Assembly: GCA_949289995.1 (NCBI GenBank)
Contig: CASEQE010000079.1
Location: 1 to 37,006 of the forward strand
Direction: 5' to 3'
DNA: 37,006 bases
Source of the DNA: an uncultured Peptococcaceae bacterium
GTDB lineage: Bacteria; Bacillota; Dehalobacteriia; UBA4068
Shown: in pieces, positions 1 to 8,098 of the stretch
Position numbering within the stretch: position 1 is the stretch's first letter
Layout: every line of letters begins with the position of its first letter
The notes under the pieces: model-generated
The model's input: only the letters and a program-made list of their open reading frames with translations
Told to the model about the DNA's origin: nothing
Databases searched by the model: none
Program-made: the position numbers and the translations under genes

Positions 1-16
1 AAAAAAATTATTTTCA

Positions 17-45
17 TTGCCTTTTGTTGCCGCATATGCTATGCT
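17..45 (+). promoter_or_regulatory. Candidate sigma-A promoter for the fluoride-switch transcript
   Basis: A TTGCCT hexamer at 17-22 is followed after 17 bases by TATGCT at 40-45. Each matches the sigma-A consensus at four of six positions. The predicted transcription start, near 51-52, falls exactly where the aptamer begins, which is the main reason for accepting these weak boxes. Confidence 0.5.
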
Positions 46-50
46 AAACA

Positions 51-127
51 TGGGAATGAAGTTCTCCCCCGGCATACGTTTCATAACGTAAGTTGCTAAA
101 ACCGCTTTTATGGCTGATGACTTCTGC
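51..127 (+). promoter_or_regulatory. Fluoride (crcB-motif) riboswitch aptamer
   Basis: The transcript shows the ordered signature of the crcB motif: GGGAATGAAGTTCTCCC at 52-68, an AAAACC-GC segment, and GGCTGATGACTTCTGCTG ending near 129. The 58-62 GAAGT can pair with 120-124 ACTTC, the long-range pairing of the family, and the UGAUG-N-CUUCU block closely resembles known fluoride aptamers. An additional hairpin, TACGT/ACGTA with extra GCA/TGC pairs, lies between the first stem and the AAAC segment at roughly 71-105. In this family fluoride binding stabilises the aptamer and lets RNA polymerase read into genes that relieve fluoride toxicity. The downstream gene is a proton antiporter, a known class of fluoride-switch target. 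The identification is by eye; a covariance search against the Rfam fluoride model would settle it. Confidence 0.85.
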
Positions 128-157
128 TGATGTTCTGCAGAAATCGTCGGCTTTTTT
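113..157 (+). terminator. Riboswitch-controlled intrinsic terminator
   Basis: The arms 113-127 (GCTGATGACTTCTGC) and 137-151 (GCAGAAATCGTCGGC) pair over 15 positions with one mismatch and three G-U pairs, followed by six T at 152-157. The left arm contains the 3' strand of the aptamer (GATGACTTC), so folding of the aptamer and of the terminator are mutually exclusive. This is the expected ON-switch arrangement: ligand-bound aptamer gives antitermination. Confidence 0.85.
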
Positions 158-180
158 CATGTGTAGGAGGCGATTATTGC

Positions 181-1419
181 ATGTTAACATCCCTGGCGTT
201 TATTTTTCTGGTGGGGCTGGCTTTGGCTGCTTTGTGCCAAACCATCAAATTACCCCGCATTGTTGGTATGTTGCTAACCGGTATAATACTAGGGCCATAC
301 GCCTTAAACGTATTGGATTCATCGATTTTATCCATTTCTTCCCAACTCCGGCAAATTGCCCTAATTCTCATTTTGCTAAAAGCCGGTTTGTCTTTAAATC
401 TGGCAGATCTAAAAATAGTAGGACGCCCGGCTATACTCCTGTCTTGGTTACCAGCTTCCGTGGAAATGCTGATATTCACCCTAACAGCCCCATTGTTTTT
501 AAATATAAGCGGCATGGAAGCGGCAGTAGTGGGTTGCGTTTTAGCAGCGGCCTCGCCGGCAATCACCATACCATGGATGATACGACTGGAAGAAAAGAAA
601 TACGGAACCGCCAAGCATATTCCCCAAATGATTATGGCCGGCGCCTCCTGTGACGCTATTTTTGTTATTATCATTTTTTCCGCCTTCAGCCATATCGCCC
701 AAAGGGGTCAAGCTCGCGTCATGGACTGGTTGGGCATTCCTATTTCCATCCTGCTAGGCATAACCCTGGGCATGGTTTTCGGCAAAATTCTTGCCCTGTT
801 TTTTGAAACTGCCTACGCCCGCCAGCATTGTGTCCGCAACAGCATCAAAACCATTATTATCCTAGGCGTTTCTTTTCTGTTGACCGCTATTGAGACCTGG
901 TGTCAAAACTTTCTTCCTATTTCCGGATTGCTGGCAGTGGTTACCATGGCCTGTACATTCAAAAACAATATGGTACCGCAGGTATCCCAACGTTTATCAG
1001 AAAAAATGAGCAAACTATGGCTAGCGGCGGAAGTCGTTCTGTTCGTATTGGTCGGGGCGGCGGTGGATATCCGTTATACGCTTCATGCCGGCCTGGCGGC
1101 TATCGCTATCATTCTTATCGCGCTCATCGGACGTTGTCTGGGCGTATGCCTTTCCCTGTTGAAAACCTCGCTTAATAGCAAAGAACGGGCCTTTTGCGTG
1201 GTCTCCTATATCCCCAAAGCCACCGTTCAAGCGGCCATCGGCTCTATTCCACTTTCCATGGGTCTATCTTGCGGACAAATTGCCCTGTCCATCGCTGTTT
1301 TGGCTATTTTGCTAACCGCCCCTTTGGGAGAAATGGCCATCGCCTTTACCTATCGCAAATGGCTGAGCCCTGAAACAAAAGAGGTAAAAGATGAAACGAC
1401 TGTTCCCATAAAACAATAA
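181..1419 (+). CDS. CPA2-family cation/proton antiporter under fluoride-switch control
   Basis: The product (412 residues) is a strongly hydrophobic multispanning membrane protein of the Na+/H+ or K+/H+ exchanger superfamily (CPA2, KefB/NhaP-like fold). It has the typical N-terminal segment LPRIVGMLLTGIILGP (about residues 24-39) and a central GASCDAIFVIIIF (154-166), where the family carries its ion-binding acidic residues. Only one aspartate (D158) is present; the neighbouring position, often also Asp, is Ala. There is no C-terminal TrkA/RCK domain, and the tail after residue 390 is short and charged. The ATG at 181 is chosen because AGGAGG at 165-170 precedes it; an in-frame ATG at 130 lies inside the terminator loop and is unlikely. 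The fluoride aptamer upstream suggests a role in fluoride or acid stress, possibly moving protons brought in as HF. The ion specificity cannot be read from sequence. Confidence 0.85.
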   Translation: MLTSLAFIFLVGLALAALCQTIKLPRIVGMLLTGIILGPYALNVLDSSILSISSQLRQIALILILLKAGLSLNLADLKIVGRPAILLSWLPASVEMLIFTLTAPLFLNISGMEAAVVGCVLAAASPAITIPWMIRLEEKKYGTAKHIPQMIMAGASCDAIFVIIIFSAFSHIAQRGQARVMDWLGIPISILLGITLGMVFGKILALFFETAYARQHCVRNSIKTIIILGVSFLLTAIETWCQNFLPISGLLAVVTMACTFKNNMVPQVSQRLSEKMSKLWLAAEVVLFVLVGAAVDIRYTLHAGLAAIAIILIALIGRCLGVCLSLLKTSLNSKERAFCVVSYIPKATVQAAIGSIPLSMGLSCGQIALSIAVLAILLTAPLGEMAIAFTYRKWLSPETKEVKDETTVPIKQ

Positions 1420-1745
1420 CCCACACCATCAATCAAAGCAATTCAACTGAAAATTCTATGCCCTTGAGCAGGAAGCGCCTTTATGCTATACTATCCTTAT
1501 ATTCGGCGTCTGACAGCCTATATGCGGCAAAAAAAATAAAATACCCAATCAAAATCATTGTAAAACAATAGCAAAAACATAAACAAAAAACCAATTTATT
1601 TCCTTATTTGTGCCAATTTACACATATATAATCGTAAAAGCCAACAAAACCTTCGGTTTAACAATCGGCATATCACAAAGCAATCCTGTCCCAAAGTCGC
1701 ATATCCTTCATGAACCATACCCAGCCCAGGGAGGAATATATCACC
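1420..1745 (+). other. Intergenic region and long leader of the R-M operon
   Basis: This AT-rich stretch has no credible gene. It contains a good promoter (1464-1492) and a second, weaker TATAAT at 1627-1632, so the R-M mRNA would have an untranslated leader of about 100 to 245 bases. A short hairpin AAACC-TTC-GGTTT lies near 1650-1662. No clear terminator for the antiporter gene and no controller-protein gene was seen. Confidence 0.5.
1464..1492 (+). promoter_or_regulatory. Sigma-A promoter for the R-M operon
   Basis: TTGAGC at 1464-1469 and TATACT at 1487-1492 are separated by the optimal 17 bases. The start point would be near 1499, about 245 bases before the first methyltransferase. This is the best promoter-like pair between the antiporter and the R-M genes. 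Confidence 0.65.
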
Positions 1746-2783
1746 ATGGCAGATGCCAAACCCTACAAAACCATCACCATCAACAATCGCCGCTATTTAG
1801 GCAATAAATATAAGCTTCTGCCCTTTATCACCGGCGTGGTACAAACAGAATGCGAACCCATTCTGAGTATCGCCGATATCTTTGCCGGTACAGGCTCGGT
1901 TGCCTCCGCCTTTGGCGATAAACGAGTGATTACCAACGATATCCTCTATAGCAATTATATATGCAATTATGCCTGGTGCGGCCCGGAAAGCTATGATCGC
2001 CAACGGATTATCGATTATATTCAACAATATAATAACGCCAAACCACGCCGGGAAAATTACATGACCCAAAATTTTGCCGGCACTTATTTCAGCAAAACCG
2101 ACTGTACAAAAATCGGCTTCATCCGGGAAGATATAGAAAAAAACTATAAAAAAGGCCGAATCAACAGCCGAGAAAGGGCTTTGCTGATCACCTCTCTAAT
2201 CTACGCCATGGATAAAATTGCCGTCACCTGCGGACATTACGACGCCTATCGCAAACAAGCCCGCTTTGATACGGCTTTGGAATTGGCCGTTCCCCTAGCT
2301 CCCCTGCATAACAATCCTGGCAATCAGTGCTTTAACGAGGACGCCAACAACCTGGTGAAATACATTACCGCTGATTTGGTTTATATAGATCCCCCCTATA
2401 ATTCCCGGCAATATTGCGACGCCTATCATCTATTGGAAAACGTGGCCCGCTGGGAACAACCGGAAGTATTTGGCGTAGCCAAAAAAATGGATCGCAGCGG
2501 CATGAAAAGCAAATATTGTACCGCCGCCGCCCCTAAAGTCTTCGCCGCGCTTATCCGCGATATAACCGCCAAATATATCTTGCTTTCCTATAATAATATG
2601 GCAAATAAAGGAGACGGCCGTTCCAACGCCAAAATTTCCGACACCGATATTCTGCAAATTCTCAGTCAAAAAGGAACGGTAAAAGTATTTTCCGAAACCT
2701 ATAAGCCCTTTAGCGCCGGCAAATCAGACATTACCGAAAACGCCGAACGGCTGTTTCTATGCATCTGCGATCAGGAGGAATAA
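1746..2783 (+). CDS. DNA adenine methyltransferase, first modification subunit of a type IIS R-M system
   Basis: The 345-residue product is an N6-adenine DNA methyltransferase of the Dam/D12 class. It shows an N-terminal RRYLGNKYKLLPFI segment (residues 15-28), the S-adenosylmethionine-binding motif DIFAGTGSVA (44-53) and the catalytic DPPY at 215-218, followed by NSRQYCDAYHLLEN. The order of motifs (AdoMet site before DPPY) fits the alpha/D12 group. The ATG at 1746 is preferred over an in-frame ATG at 1710 because AGGGAGG at 1728-1734 lies just upstream of 1746 but downstream of 1710. The next methyltransferase starts directly after its TAA, so the two are translated together. Enzymes recognising an asymmetric site need a separate methylase for each strand, which explains two methylase genes. 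The recognition sequence is not readable from the protein. Confidence 0.9.
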   Translation: MADAKPYKTITINNRRYLGNKYKLLPFITGVVQTECEPILSIADIFAGTGSVASAFGDKRVITNDILYSNYICNYAWCGPESYDRQRIIDYIQQYNNAKPRRENYMTQNFAGTYFSKTDCTKIGFIREDIEKNYKKGRINSRERALLITSLIYAMDKIAVTCGHYDAYRKQARFDTALELAVPLAPLHNNPGNQCFNEDANNLVKYITADLVYIDPPYNSRQYCDAYHLLENVARWEQPEVFGVAKKMDRSGMKSKYCTAAAPKVFAALIRDITAKYILLSYNNMANKGDGRSNAKISDTDILQILSQKGTVKVFSETYKPFSAGKSDITENAERLFLCICDQEE

Positions 2784-3710
2784 ATGGATATCATTCCCTC
2801 TCCGCTGAATTTTACCGGCGGCAAATATAAATTATTGCCCCAGATTTTACCCCTTTTCCCCACAAATATTTGTAGCTTTGTCGATTTATTTTGCGGCGGC
2901 TGCAACGTAGGGCTAAATACCCCCAGCCGCCAAACAATATACAACGATATCAACGCCAATCTGTTAGGGCTATACCAAACCCTGAAAACACAGGATATTT
3001 CTTATACGTTTGATCAAATCCGTCAGATTATCCACGACTATAATTTGTCTTTGGTCAGCGAATATGGCTACGCCTACTACCAATGCGAAAGCAGCCGGGG
3101 CCTGGCCGCTTACAACAAAGATAAATTTCTGCGCCTAAGAGCGGATTTCAATCGCAAACAAGAAGCGCAAGATCTAGATTCCACATATTATCTCATGTTA
3201 TATGTGCTGATCGTCTATTCATTCAACAATCAAATCCGCTTTAACCGCAGCGGCCAATTTAACCTTCCCGTAGGCAAACGGGATTTCAACGCCCGAATGG
3301 CGCAAAAGCTATACCGCTTTATCCAACGGCTGCAGGAACAGAATTGCCACTTCAACTGTGGGGATTTTCGTCAACTGGATACCAGCTTTCTCACCGCCGG
3401 AGATTTGGTCTACGCCGATCCGCCCTACCTGATTACCTGCGCTCCTTATAATGAACAAGGGGGCTGGAACCAGCAAACCGAACAGGATTTGCTGGATTTT
3501 CTGGACGAATTGCATCATCGTCAAATTCGCTTTGCTTTATCCAATGTGCTACAAAGCAAAGGCAAAACAAATGATATCCTCATCCGCTGGACAGAAAAAA
3601 ACGCCGGCAAATACAAGACGATACCGCTGCAATACAGCTACGCCAACGCCAACTATCATATTAAAGATAAATCTTCTCCTAGCCAGGAAGTACTGATCGT
3701 CAATTATTAA
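2784..3710 (+). CDS. DNA adenine methyltransferase (D12 class), second modification subunit
   Basis: This 308-residue protein is a D12-class Dam-like enzyme. It has LNFTGGKYKLLPQILPLFP (residues 8-26) as the N-terminal AdoMet/substrate motif, DLFCGGCNVG (34-43), the conserved YNDIN about ten residues after, and the catalytic DPPY at 212-215. It is clearly diverged from the upstream methylase, not a recent duplicate, consistent with each enzyme modifying a different strand of an asymmetric site. AGGAGG at 2773-2778 lies in the end of the preceding gene and the ATG follows its TAA without a gap, so translation is probably coupled. The endonuclease gene begins 11 bases after its stop. The family assignment is secure; the strand and sequence specificity are unknown. 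Confidence 0.92.
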   Translation: MDIIPSPLNFTGGKYKLLPQILPLFPTNICSFVDLFCGGCNVGLNTPSRQTIYNDINANLLGLYQTLKTQDISYTFDQIRQIIHDYNLSLVSEYGYAYYQCESSRGLAAYNKDKFLRLRADFNRKQEAQDLDSTYYLMLYVLIVYSFNNQIRFNRSGQFNLPVGKRDFNARMAQKLYRFIQRLQEQNCHFNCGDFRQLDTSFLTAGDLVYADPPYLITCAPYNEQGGWNQQTEQDLLDFLDELHHRQIRFALSNVLQSKGKTNDILIRWTEKNAGKYKTIPLQYSYANANYHIKDKSSPSQEVLIVNY

Positions 3711-3721
3711 GGAGCCAACAC

Positions 3722-5695
3722 ATGCCCCAAAACATTTCCTACAAAAGCTTTTGCTGGTGTTTTGGCACCACCAGCTTCCGTACCAAAAATTTTAACCAAA
3801 ATATCGAGCGCCAACTGGCTCTCTTGGATCAGTTTTGGCATCTGGAAGAAAACCAGGGGCAATCCTGGGCGGGAAATGCAGCCTTGCAAACCCGCTATTA
3901 CGACTTCATGCATGAACAAGGCTTTGTTCTGGGAGATGCCGGCAACAAAGCCAAGGACGCCCGGGAAAAAACCTCTGGTTTGACGGATATCGGTTTACTA
4001 AACGGCCAAAGACGGTTGACGCCCGCCGGCCATGCTTTACTGGCGGTTAGCCAAAATAACGATTTTCATTCGGACAATTTTCTGCAAATTCCTAAAGATA
4101 GCTATATTTATCTCAAACAATTATTAAAAACCTACTATTATATTAACGGCGATTGCGTCCGGCCGTTTTTGATCTTACTTTACCTATCCTCCCAATTGGC
4201 AAGCCTATCCCTAGAAGAATATACCTATTTGCTACCTTTATGCACCAACGCGCAGCGCACGCAACAAATCATCGCCGACATCCGCCGTTTGCGCCAAGGC
4301 GAAACCAATATAGATCATATTATCCTCAACCGCCTGATGGAAATGGAAAATTATCAACAGGCTTGGCGGCTGTTGCAAAACAATCCTGTGGATGAAAACC
4401 TGCTGTGCCAAATCGGCATGAACCGCAAAAGCCGCACCTATGATCGTCCCTATTACGATTTATACCGGCATTTATATACGGTTTATATCCATGGCCAGGC
4501 GGATGCATTGCCTTTGGTCTATCAGGCCAGCCAAAAAATAAAAATCGGCTCCTGGTGGCGCAGCTATCTGTTTCGGCCCGCCGCCTCCCTGGCGGCGATC
4601 CGCAAAGATCCCACCAAATATCAAAAGGCCAATCCCTTCGATCAAGTCGCCAATGAAAACGACTTTAAAACCGTATTTTTTCAAACCATGCATTTGCTGA
4701 AAGCCAAATCCACCCTGGCCGACTATTTTGACCTGAACAAAAGATATATGCAAACCGCGAATATATTGCTTTTCGCCGACGGCATGGTAAAATTGGATAT
4801 CGTACCAAAACATTTCTTTCACGCCGTGGCCGATCAACTCTATGAACAGGCCTTTACCCCTTCGCCGCTTCTGTTTCAAGACGCTCCCTTAACAGAGATC
4901 GCCCCTTGCCTAAACGCAGACACCACGGCGATTATCGCCGGCGTCAACGCGGAATGGGGCGTGGCCGTATCTACCCTGGACGAAGCGCGCAACGTATTAA
5001 ACGCCAATCGCTATGCCAGATTAACACGATTAATCAATGAAAAATTCAACCGTCAACAACTTATCCATTTACTAGATTGCTTTGAACAAAGGCGAGATAA
5101 GGAAATCCAAAACCTAATTACAGATAATGCCGATATTCCTACCATATTCGAATATGTGCTGGGTATACTATGGTATACCCTCAGCGGCTGCCAAGGCAAT
5201 ATTCTGGAATATATGAATCTGTCTCTGGATGCCAATCTATTGCCGGTTACCCATGCCGCCGGCGGTCTGCCGGATATTGTCTATGAATATGCGGCCACGG
5301 CGGCCTATCCCGCCCATAGCCTGCTGCTGGAAGCCACGCTAACCGATGGCGCCAATCAAAGGCGCTCGGAAATGGAACCGGTGTCCCGGCATTTGGGAAG
5401 GTATTTGCTGCAAAACGGCAATCAAAACGCCTACTGCATTTTTGTTACCAACACCTTGGATATCAATGTCATCGCCGATTTTCGCAGCCGTAAAACCACT
5501 CCCTATTACGATACGCAAAATCCCTGTCAATTCATAGAAGGCATGAAAATTATTCCGCTACAAACCAAAGAGCTAAAACAAATTCTGCGCCAAAAATATG
5601 GCTACACTCACTTATATCCACTACTGGAAGAAGCTTTCCAATCCACATTGCCGCCTCATCTATGGTATGAAAACTGTCTGAAAGACCGCCTGTAA
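3722..5695 (+). CDS. AlwI-family type IIS restriction endonuclease
   Basis: The 657-residue protein resembles the AlwI restriction endonuclease family (RE_AlwI). Near the N-terminus it has WCFGTTSFRTKNF (residues 12-24), then YYDFMHEQGF and a segment KAKDAREKTSGLTDIGLL (about 77-94) ending in RRLTPAGHALL. Near the C-terminus, LLLEATLTDG-QRRSEMEPVSRH (534-556) supplies E537, T539, E550 and E552, which look like a PD-(D/E)XK-type metal site. AlwI-type enzymes bind an asymmetric pentanucleotide and cut a few bases outside it; their companions are two adenine methylases, exactly what precedes this gene. The SD AAGGAG overlaps the stop codon of the second methylase. No frameshift interrupts it, so the system looks intact. 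AlwI itself reads GGATC, but relatives read other sites, so the target is inferred only as a short asymmetric one. Confidence 0.8.
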   Translation: MPQNISYKSFCWCFGTTSFRTKNFNQNIERQLALLDQFWHLEENQGQSWAGNAALQTRYYDFMHEQGFVLGDAGNKAKDAREKTSGLTDIGLLNGQRRLTPAGHALLAVSQNNDFHSDNFLQIPKDSYIYLKQLLKTYYYINGDCVRPFLILLYLSSQLASLSLEEYTYLLPLCTNAQRTQQIIADIRRLRQGETNIDHIILNRLMEMENYQQAWRLLQNNPVDENLLCQIGMNRKSRTYDRPYYDLYRHLYTVYIHGQADALPLVYQASQKIKIGSWWRSYLFRPAASLAAIRKDPTKYQKANPFDQVANENDFKTVFFQTMHLLKAKSTLADYFDLNKRYMQTANILLFADGMVKLDIVPKHFFHAVADQLYEQAFTPSPLLFQDAPLTEIAPCLNADTTAIIAGVNAEWGVAVSTLDEARNVLNANRYARLTRLINEKFNRQQLIHLLDCFEQRRDKEIQNLITDNADIPTIFEYVLGILWYTLSGCQGNILEYMNLSLDANLLPVTHAAGGLPDIVYEYAATAAYPAHSLLLEATLTDGANQRRSEMEPVSRHLGRYLLQNGNQNAYCIFVTNTLDINVIADFRSRKTTPYYDTQNPCQFIEGMKIIPLQTKELKQILRQKYGYTHLYPLLEEAFQSTLPPHLWYENCLKDRL

Positions 5696-5745
5696 AACCA
5701 GGTATATTTCATCTCCGTCAACCAATCGCCGAAGGAGGAAACGGC

Positions 5746-5774
5746 TTAACTGTTCTTTTCTGTCACTTTATATA
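5746..5774 (+). promoter_or_regulatory. Candidate promoter for the nagZ-like gene
   Basis: TTAACT at 5746-5751 and TATATA at 5769-5774 are 17 bases apart, ahead of the GGGAGG ribosome binding site near 5814-5819. The -35 box is weak, so this is only a candidate. Confidence 0.35.
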
Positions 5775-5828
5775 TGCCAAAAGCTGTTTTTCTACACAAC
5801 CATATGATTTTTCGGGAGGCCAAACATT

Positions 5829-7058
5829 ATGAATGCAAAACACCTCCATGTTCTAATCTGCATTTTTCTATGCTTTCTATGGCTCATCGCCGGTTGCAGC
5901 CTGCTTGCGCCAGGCATCAACCATGTTGCCACAAAAGACGATACGCCAGCGGAAACCGACTCTTCGCAACAAGACATACCGGCGGTAGAACCCCTATCCC
6001 CTGAAGAACAATTGAATGAATCTATCCACCAAATGCTGGATCAATTAAGCTTGCGCCAACAAATTTGCCAACTGTTTATTGTCACCCCGGAACAATTAAG
6101 CGGAGAAGAGGCAGTCACCCAAATAAACGATAGGCTCTTGGCCGGTCTGGCGCAATACCCGGTAGGGGGTATTGTGTTATTCAGCAAGAATCTTGTAGAT
6201 AGAGAACAATGCGCTGGGCTAATCGCCGATATACAAAAAAATGCCAACCTGAAACTGTTTATTGCCGTGGACGAAGAAGGAGGTTCCGTAGCCCGCTTGG
6301 GTAATTGTCCGGCCATGGAAGTCACCGCCTATCCGCCTATGGGCCGCTTGGCCCAACAAGGAGAAGAAGCCGTATACCAGGCCTATACTGATATTGGCAG
6401 GGAAATCAAAGCCCTAGGATTCAATATGGATTTCGCCCCGGTAGCGGATGTGAACAGCAATCCGAACAATCCAGTCATAGGCCAAAGAGCCTTTTCCAGC
6501 GATCCCCAAATTGTCGCCGCCATGGTACGGCAGGCGGTTGCCGGCCTGCATCAAGCAGGGGTAATCGCCGTGGCCAAACATTTTCCCGGACACGGCGATA
6601 CCCAAAGCGACAGTCATCAGGGACAAGCCATAACCTATCGCAGCCTGGAACAGATGCGTAACAGCGAATTCCTGCCCTTTGCCGCCGCCATAGACGCCGG
6701 CGTCGACATGATTATGGCCGGCCACATCGTAGTAAACGAAATTGAGGATACGGCTCCAGCCTCTCTATGTCCTTATTTGTTGCAGGATATTTTACGGCAG
6801 GCGTTGTCTTTTCAGGGAATTATTATCACCGACGCCCTAAATATGAAAGCCATTACCAGCTACTATACTTCGGCAGAAGCAGCAATAGCCGCCCTGAACG
6901 CCGGCGCGGATATTTTACTGATGCCTCAATCCCTGCCAGAAGCAGTAGAAGGCCTTTTACAAGCAGTGGAACAGGGAAAAATTAGCCAGGAACAAATTGA
7001 AGCCGCCGTATTCCGCATATTGCGGCTAAAACTGACCAACGGTATTCTCGTTCCATAA
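5829..7058 (+). CDS. nagZ: Glycoside hydrolase family 3 lipoprotein, beta-N-acetylhexosaminidase (NagZ-like)
   Basis: The 409-residue protein starts with a lipoprotein signal: a hydrophobic segment ending in LIAGC, with Cys23 the probable lipidated residue, so it would be anchored on the outer face of the cytoplasmic membrane. A short linker rich in Asp, Glu and Pro follows. The rest is a single GH3 TIM barrel: GGIVLFSKN, then FIAVDEEGGSVARL, then KHFPGHGDT-SDSH (residues 250-262), whose His is the acid/base used by NagZ-type enzymes, and ITDALNM with the nucleophile D335. NagZ-type enzymes remove N-acetylglucosamine from muropeptides or peptidoglycan fragments. The secreted, single-domain form points to turnover or recycling at the envelope. 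The start is supported by GGGAGG ten bases upstream. An acyl-ACP thioesterase follows after 50 bases, without obvious functional link. Confidence 0.88.
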   Translation: MNAKHLHVLICIFLCFLWLIAGCSLLAPGINHVATKDDTPAETDSSQQDIPAVEPLSPEEQLNESIHQMLDQLSLRQQICQLFIVTPEQLSGEEAVTQINDRLLAGLAQYPVGGIVLFSKNLVDREQCAGLIADIQKNANLKLFIAVDEEGGSVARLGNCPAMEVTAYPPMGRLAQQGEEAVYQAYTDIGREIKALGFNMDFAPVADVNSNPNNPVIGQRAFSSDPQIVAAMVRQAVAGLHQAGVIAVAKHFPGHGDTQSDSHQGQAITYRSLEQMRNSEFLPFAAAIDAGVDMIMAGHIVVNEIEDTAPASLCPYLLQDILRQALSFQGIIITDALNMKAITSYYTSAEAAIAALNAGADILLMPQSLPEAVEGLLQAVEQGKISQEQIEAAVFRILRLKLTNGILVP

Positions 7059-7108
7059 CATCATATTCCCTATACGTAACTATTCTTTATACAGAAAAGA
7101 GGTTTGCC

Positions 7109-7861
7109 ATGTTAACCGAAGCGCAACGCAATGAAAAATCTTTCTCCTATCCTTTAACATTGGATGTATCCATGTTTAACCCCCAAAGCGCCCTGTATCC
7201 CTCTGCGGCGCAAAAAATGTCCGTACACATGATTGAAAACCATTTGGAACACATCGAAATGGACGTTCCCCGGCTGATACGCCAGTTTAATATGTCCTGG
7301 GTATTGCTTTCCTTAAGCATAGAATATAAAGAAGCTATTCGACCAAACGGACAATATCATGGCCGCACCTGGCATACCAGTCATAGCTTACCAATTTATC
7401 GCCGGGAATTTGCCATTTACGATCATCAAGAACAACCGGTAGCCGTTGGCGCCATGTTTACTTCCCTATTAGATTTGCAAAAACGCCGTATTTGTTCAGA
7501 TTTAAATATATTGCGCCACTTTTGCCTGCCTGACGGAGAGGCACTGCTAACAGCAAATAGCCGCTTTACCGATGAACCCAACTTTATACAACAAGAAGTT
7601 ATTCATGTACGCCCCAGTTGGCTGGACGAGGTAGGACATGTTAACAACAGCCGCTATGGCGATTTTGCCTACGACGCATTAACAGCGGCACAAAGAAGCA
7701 ATATGCAAAACCTGCGCCGCCAGGATTGCTGGTTTATGGCTGAACTACAGGAAAACGCCGAATTGGCAATCGAAAAAGCCGATGAAGAACAAAGCACAAT
7801 TGTCCGGGGGCTGATTCTACCCCAGAACAAACCTTCCTTTATTTTTAAGCTACAATTCTAA
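7109..7861 (+). CDS. Acyl-ACP thioesterase (FatA/FatB-like double hot-dog)
   Basis: The 250-residue cytosolic protein has the length and layout of bacterial acyl-ACP thioesterases, with two tandem hot-dog folds (about 1-140 and 160-250). The N-terminal half includes a helix-like LIRQFNMSWVLLSLSIEYKE, and the second half has the motif DEVGHVNNSRYGDFAYD (173-189). That motif corresponds to the D-x-x-x-HVNN-x-x-Y signature carrying the catalytic Asn/His in plant FatA/FatB. Such enzymes release free fatty acids from acyl carrier protein and end chain elongation. The SD is AAGAGG shortly before the ATG. No fatty-acid gene is adjacent. The family call is good; chain-length preference is unknown. 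Confidence 0.8.
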   Translation: MLTEAQRNEKSFSYPLTLDVSMFNPQSALYPSAAQKMSVHMIENHLEHIEMDVPRLIRQFNMSWVLLSLSIEYKEAIRPNGQYHGRTWHTSHSLPIYRREFAIYDHQEQPVAVGAMFTSLLDLQKRRICSDLNILRHFCLPDGEALLTANSRFTDEPNFIQQEVIHVRPSWLDEVGHVNNSRYGDFAYDALTAAQRSNMQNLRRQDCWFMAELQENAELAIEKADEEQSTIVRGLILPQNKPSFIFKLQF

Positions 7862-8025
7862 GGGAAAACCAAAAGCGCCGCTTCACCATCATTCTCCCAA
7901 TACGTATGGCTCATCCCCTACCACATGTTGGGCTCCCATCGCCGAAGCAACACAATAATAATCCCGCCAAATGGTTTCCACCACACTATATAATGGATCA
8001 TTGTACAGAAGAAAAGAGAAATTTC

Positions 8026-8054
8026 TTGACATTGCAAATTGCAACGGATATAAT
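8026..8054 (+). promoter_or_regulatory. Strong sigma-A promoter of rplM-rpsI
   Basis: A perfect TTGACA at 8026-8031 and a perfect TATAAT at 8049-8054 are separated by 17 bases. The start site would be around 8061, directly before the leader hairpin. This is the best consensus promoter in the window, as expected for ribosomal protein genes. The preceding 7862-8025 shows no gene and no clear terminator for the thioesterase. Confidence 0.92.
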
Positions 8055-8062
8055 ATATAGGC

Positions 8063-8098
8063 ACGCTTGTTGACTTCTGCCCCGTTGGCAACAGGCGT
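8063..8098 (+). promoter_or_regulatory. Hairpin in the rplM 5' leader, possible L13 autoregulatory leader
   Basis: The arms ACGCTTGTTG (8063-8072) and CAACAGGCGT (8089-8098) form a 10-bp stem with one G-U pair around a 16-base loop, starting almost at the predicted transcript 5' end and about 60 bases before the rplM start. Leaders of this kind (the L13 leader of Bacillota) are thought to be bound by the ribosomal protein to limit its own synthesis. The match to the Rfam family was not tested. Confidence 0.5.

Noticed and set aside
130..180. N-terminal extension of the antiporter from an ATG at 130
   Set aside because: It lies in the loop of the riboswitch terminator and upstream of the AGGAGG at 165-170; the ATG at 181 fits the hydrophobic N-terminus.
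5731..5745. AAGGAGG motif suggesting a small gene after the endonuclease
   Set aside because: No start codon follows at a usable distance and no open frame of meaningful length exists before the nagZ start.
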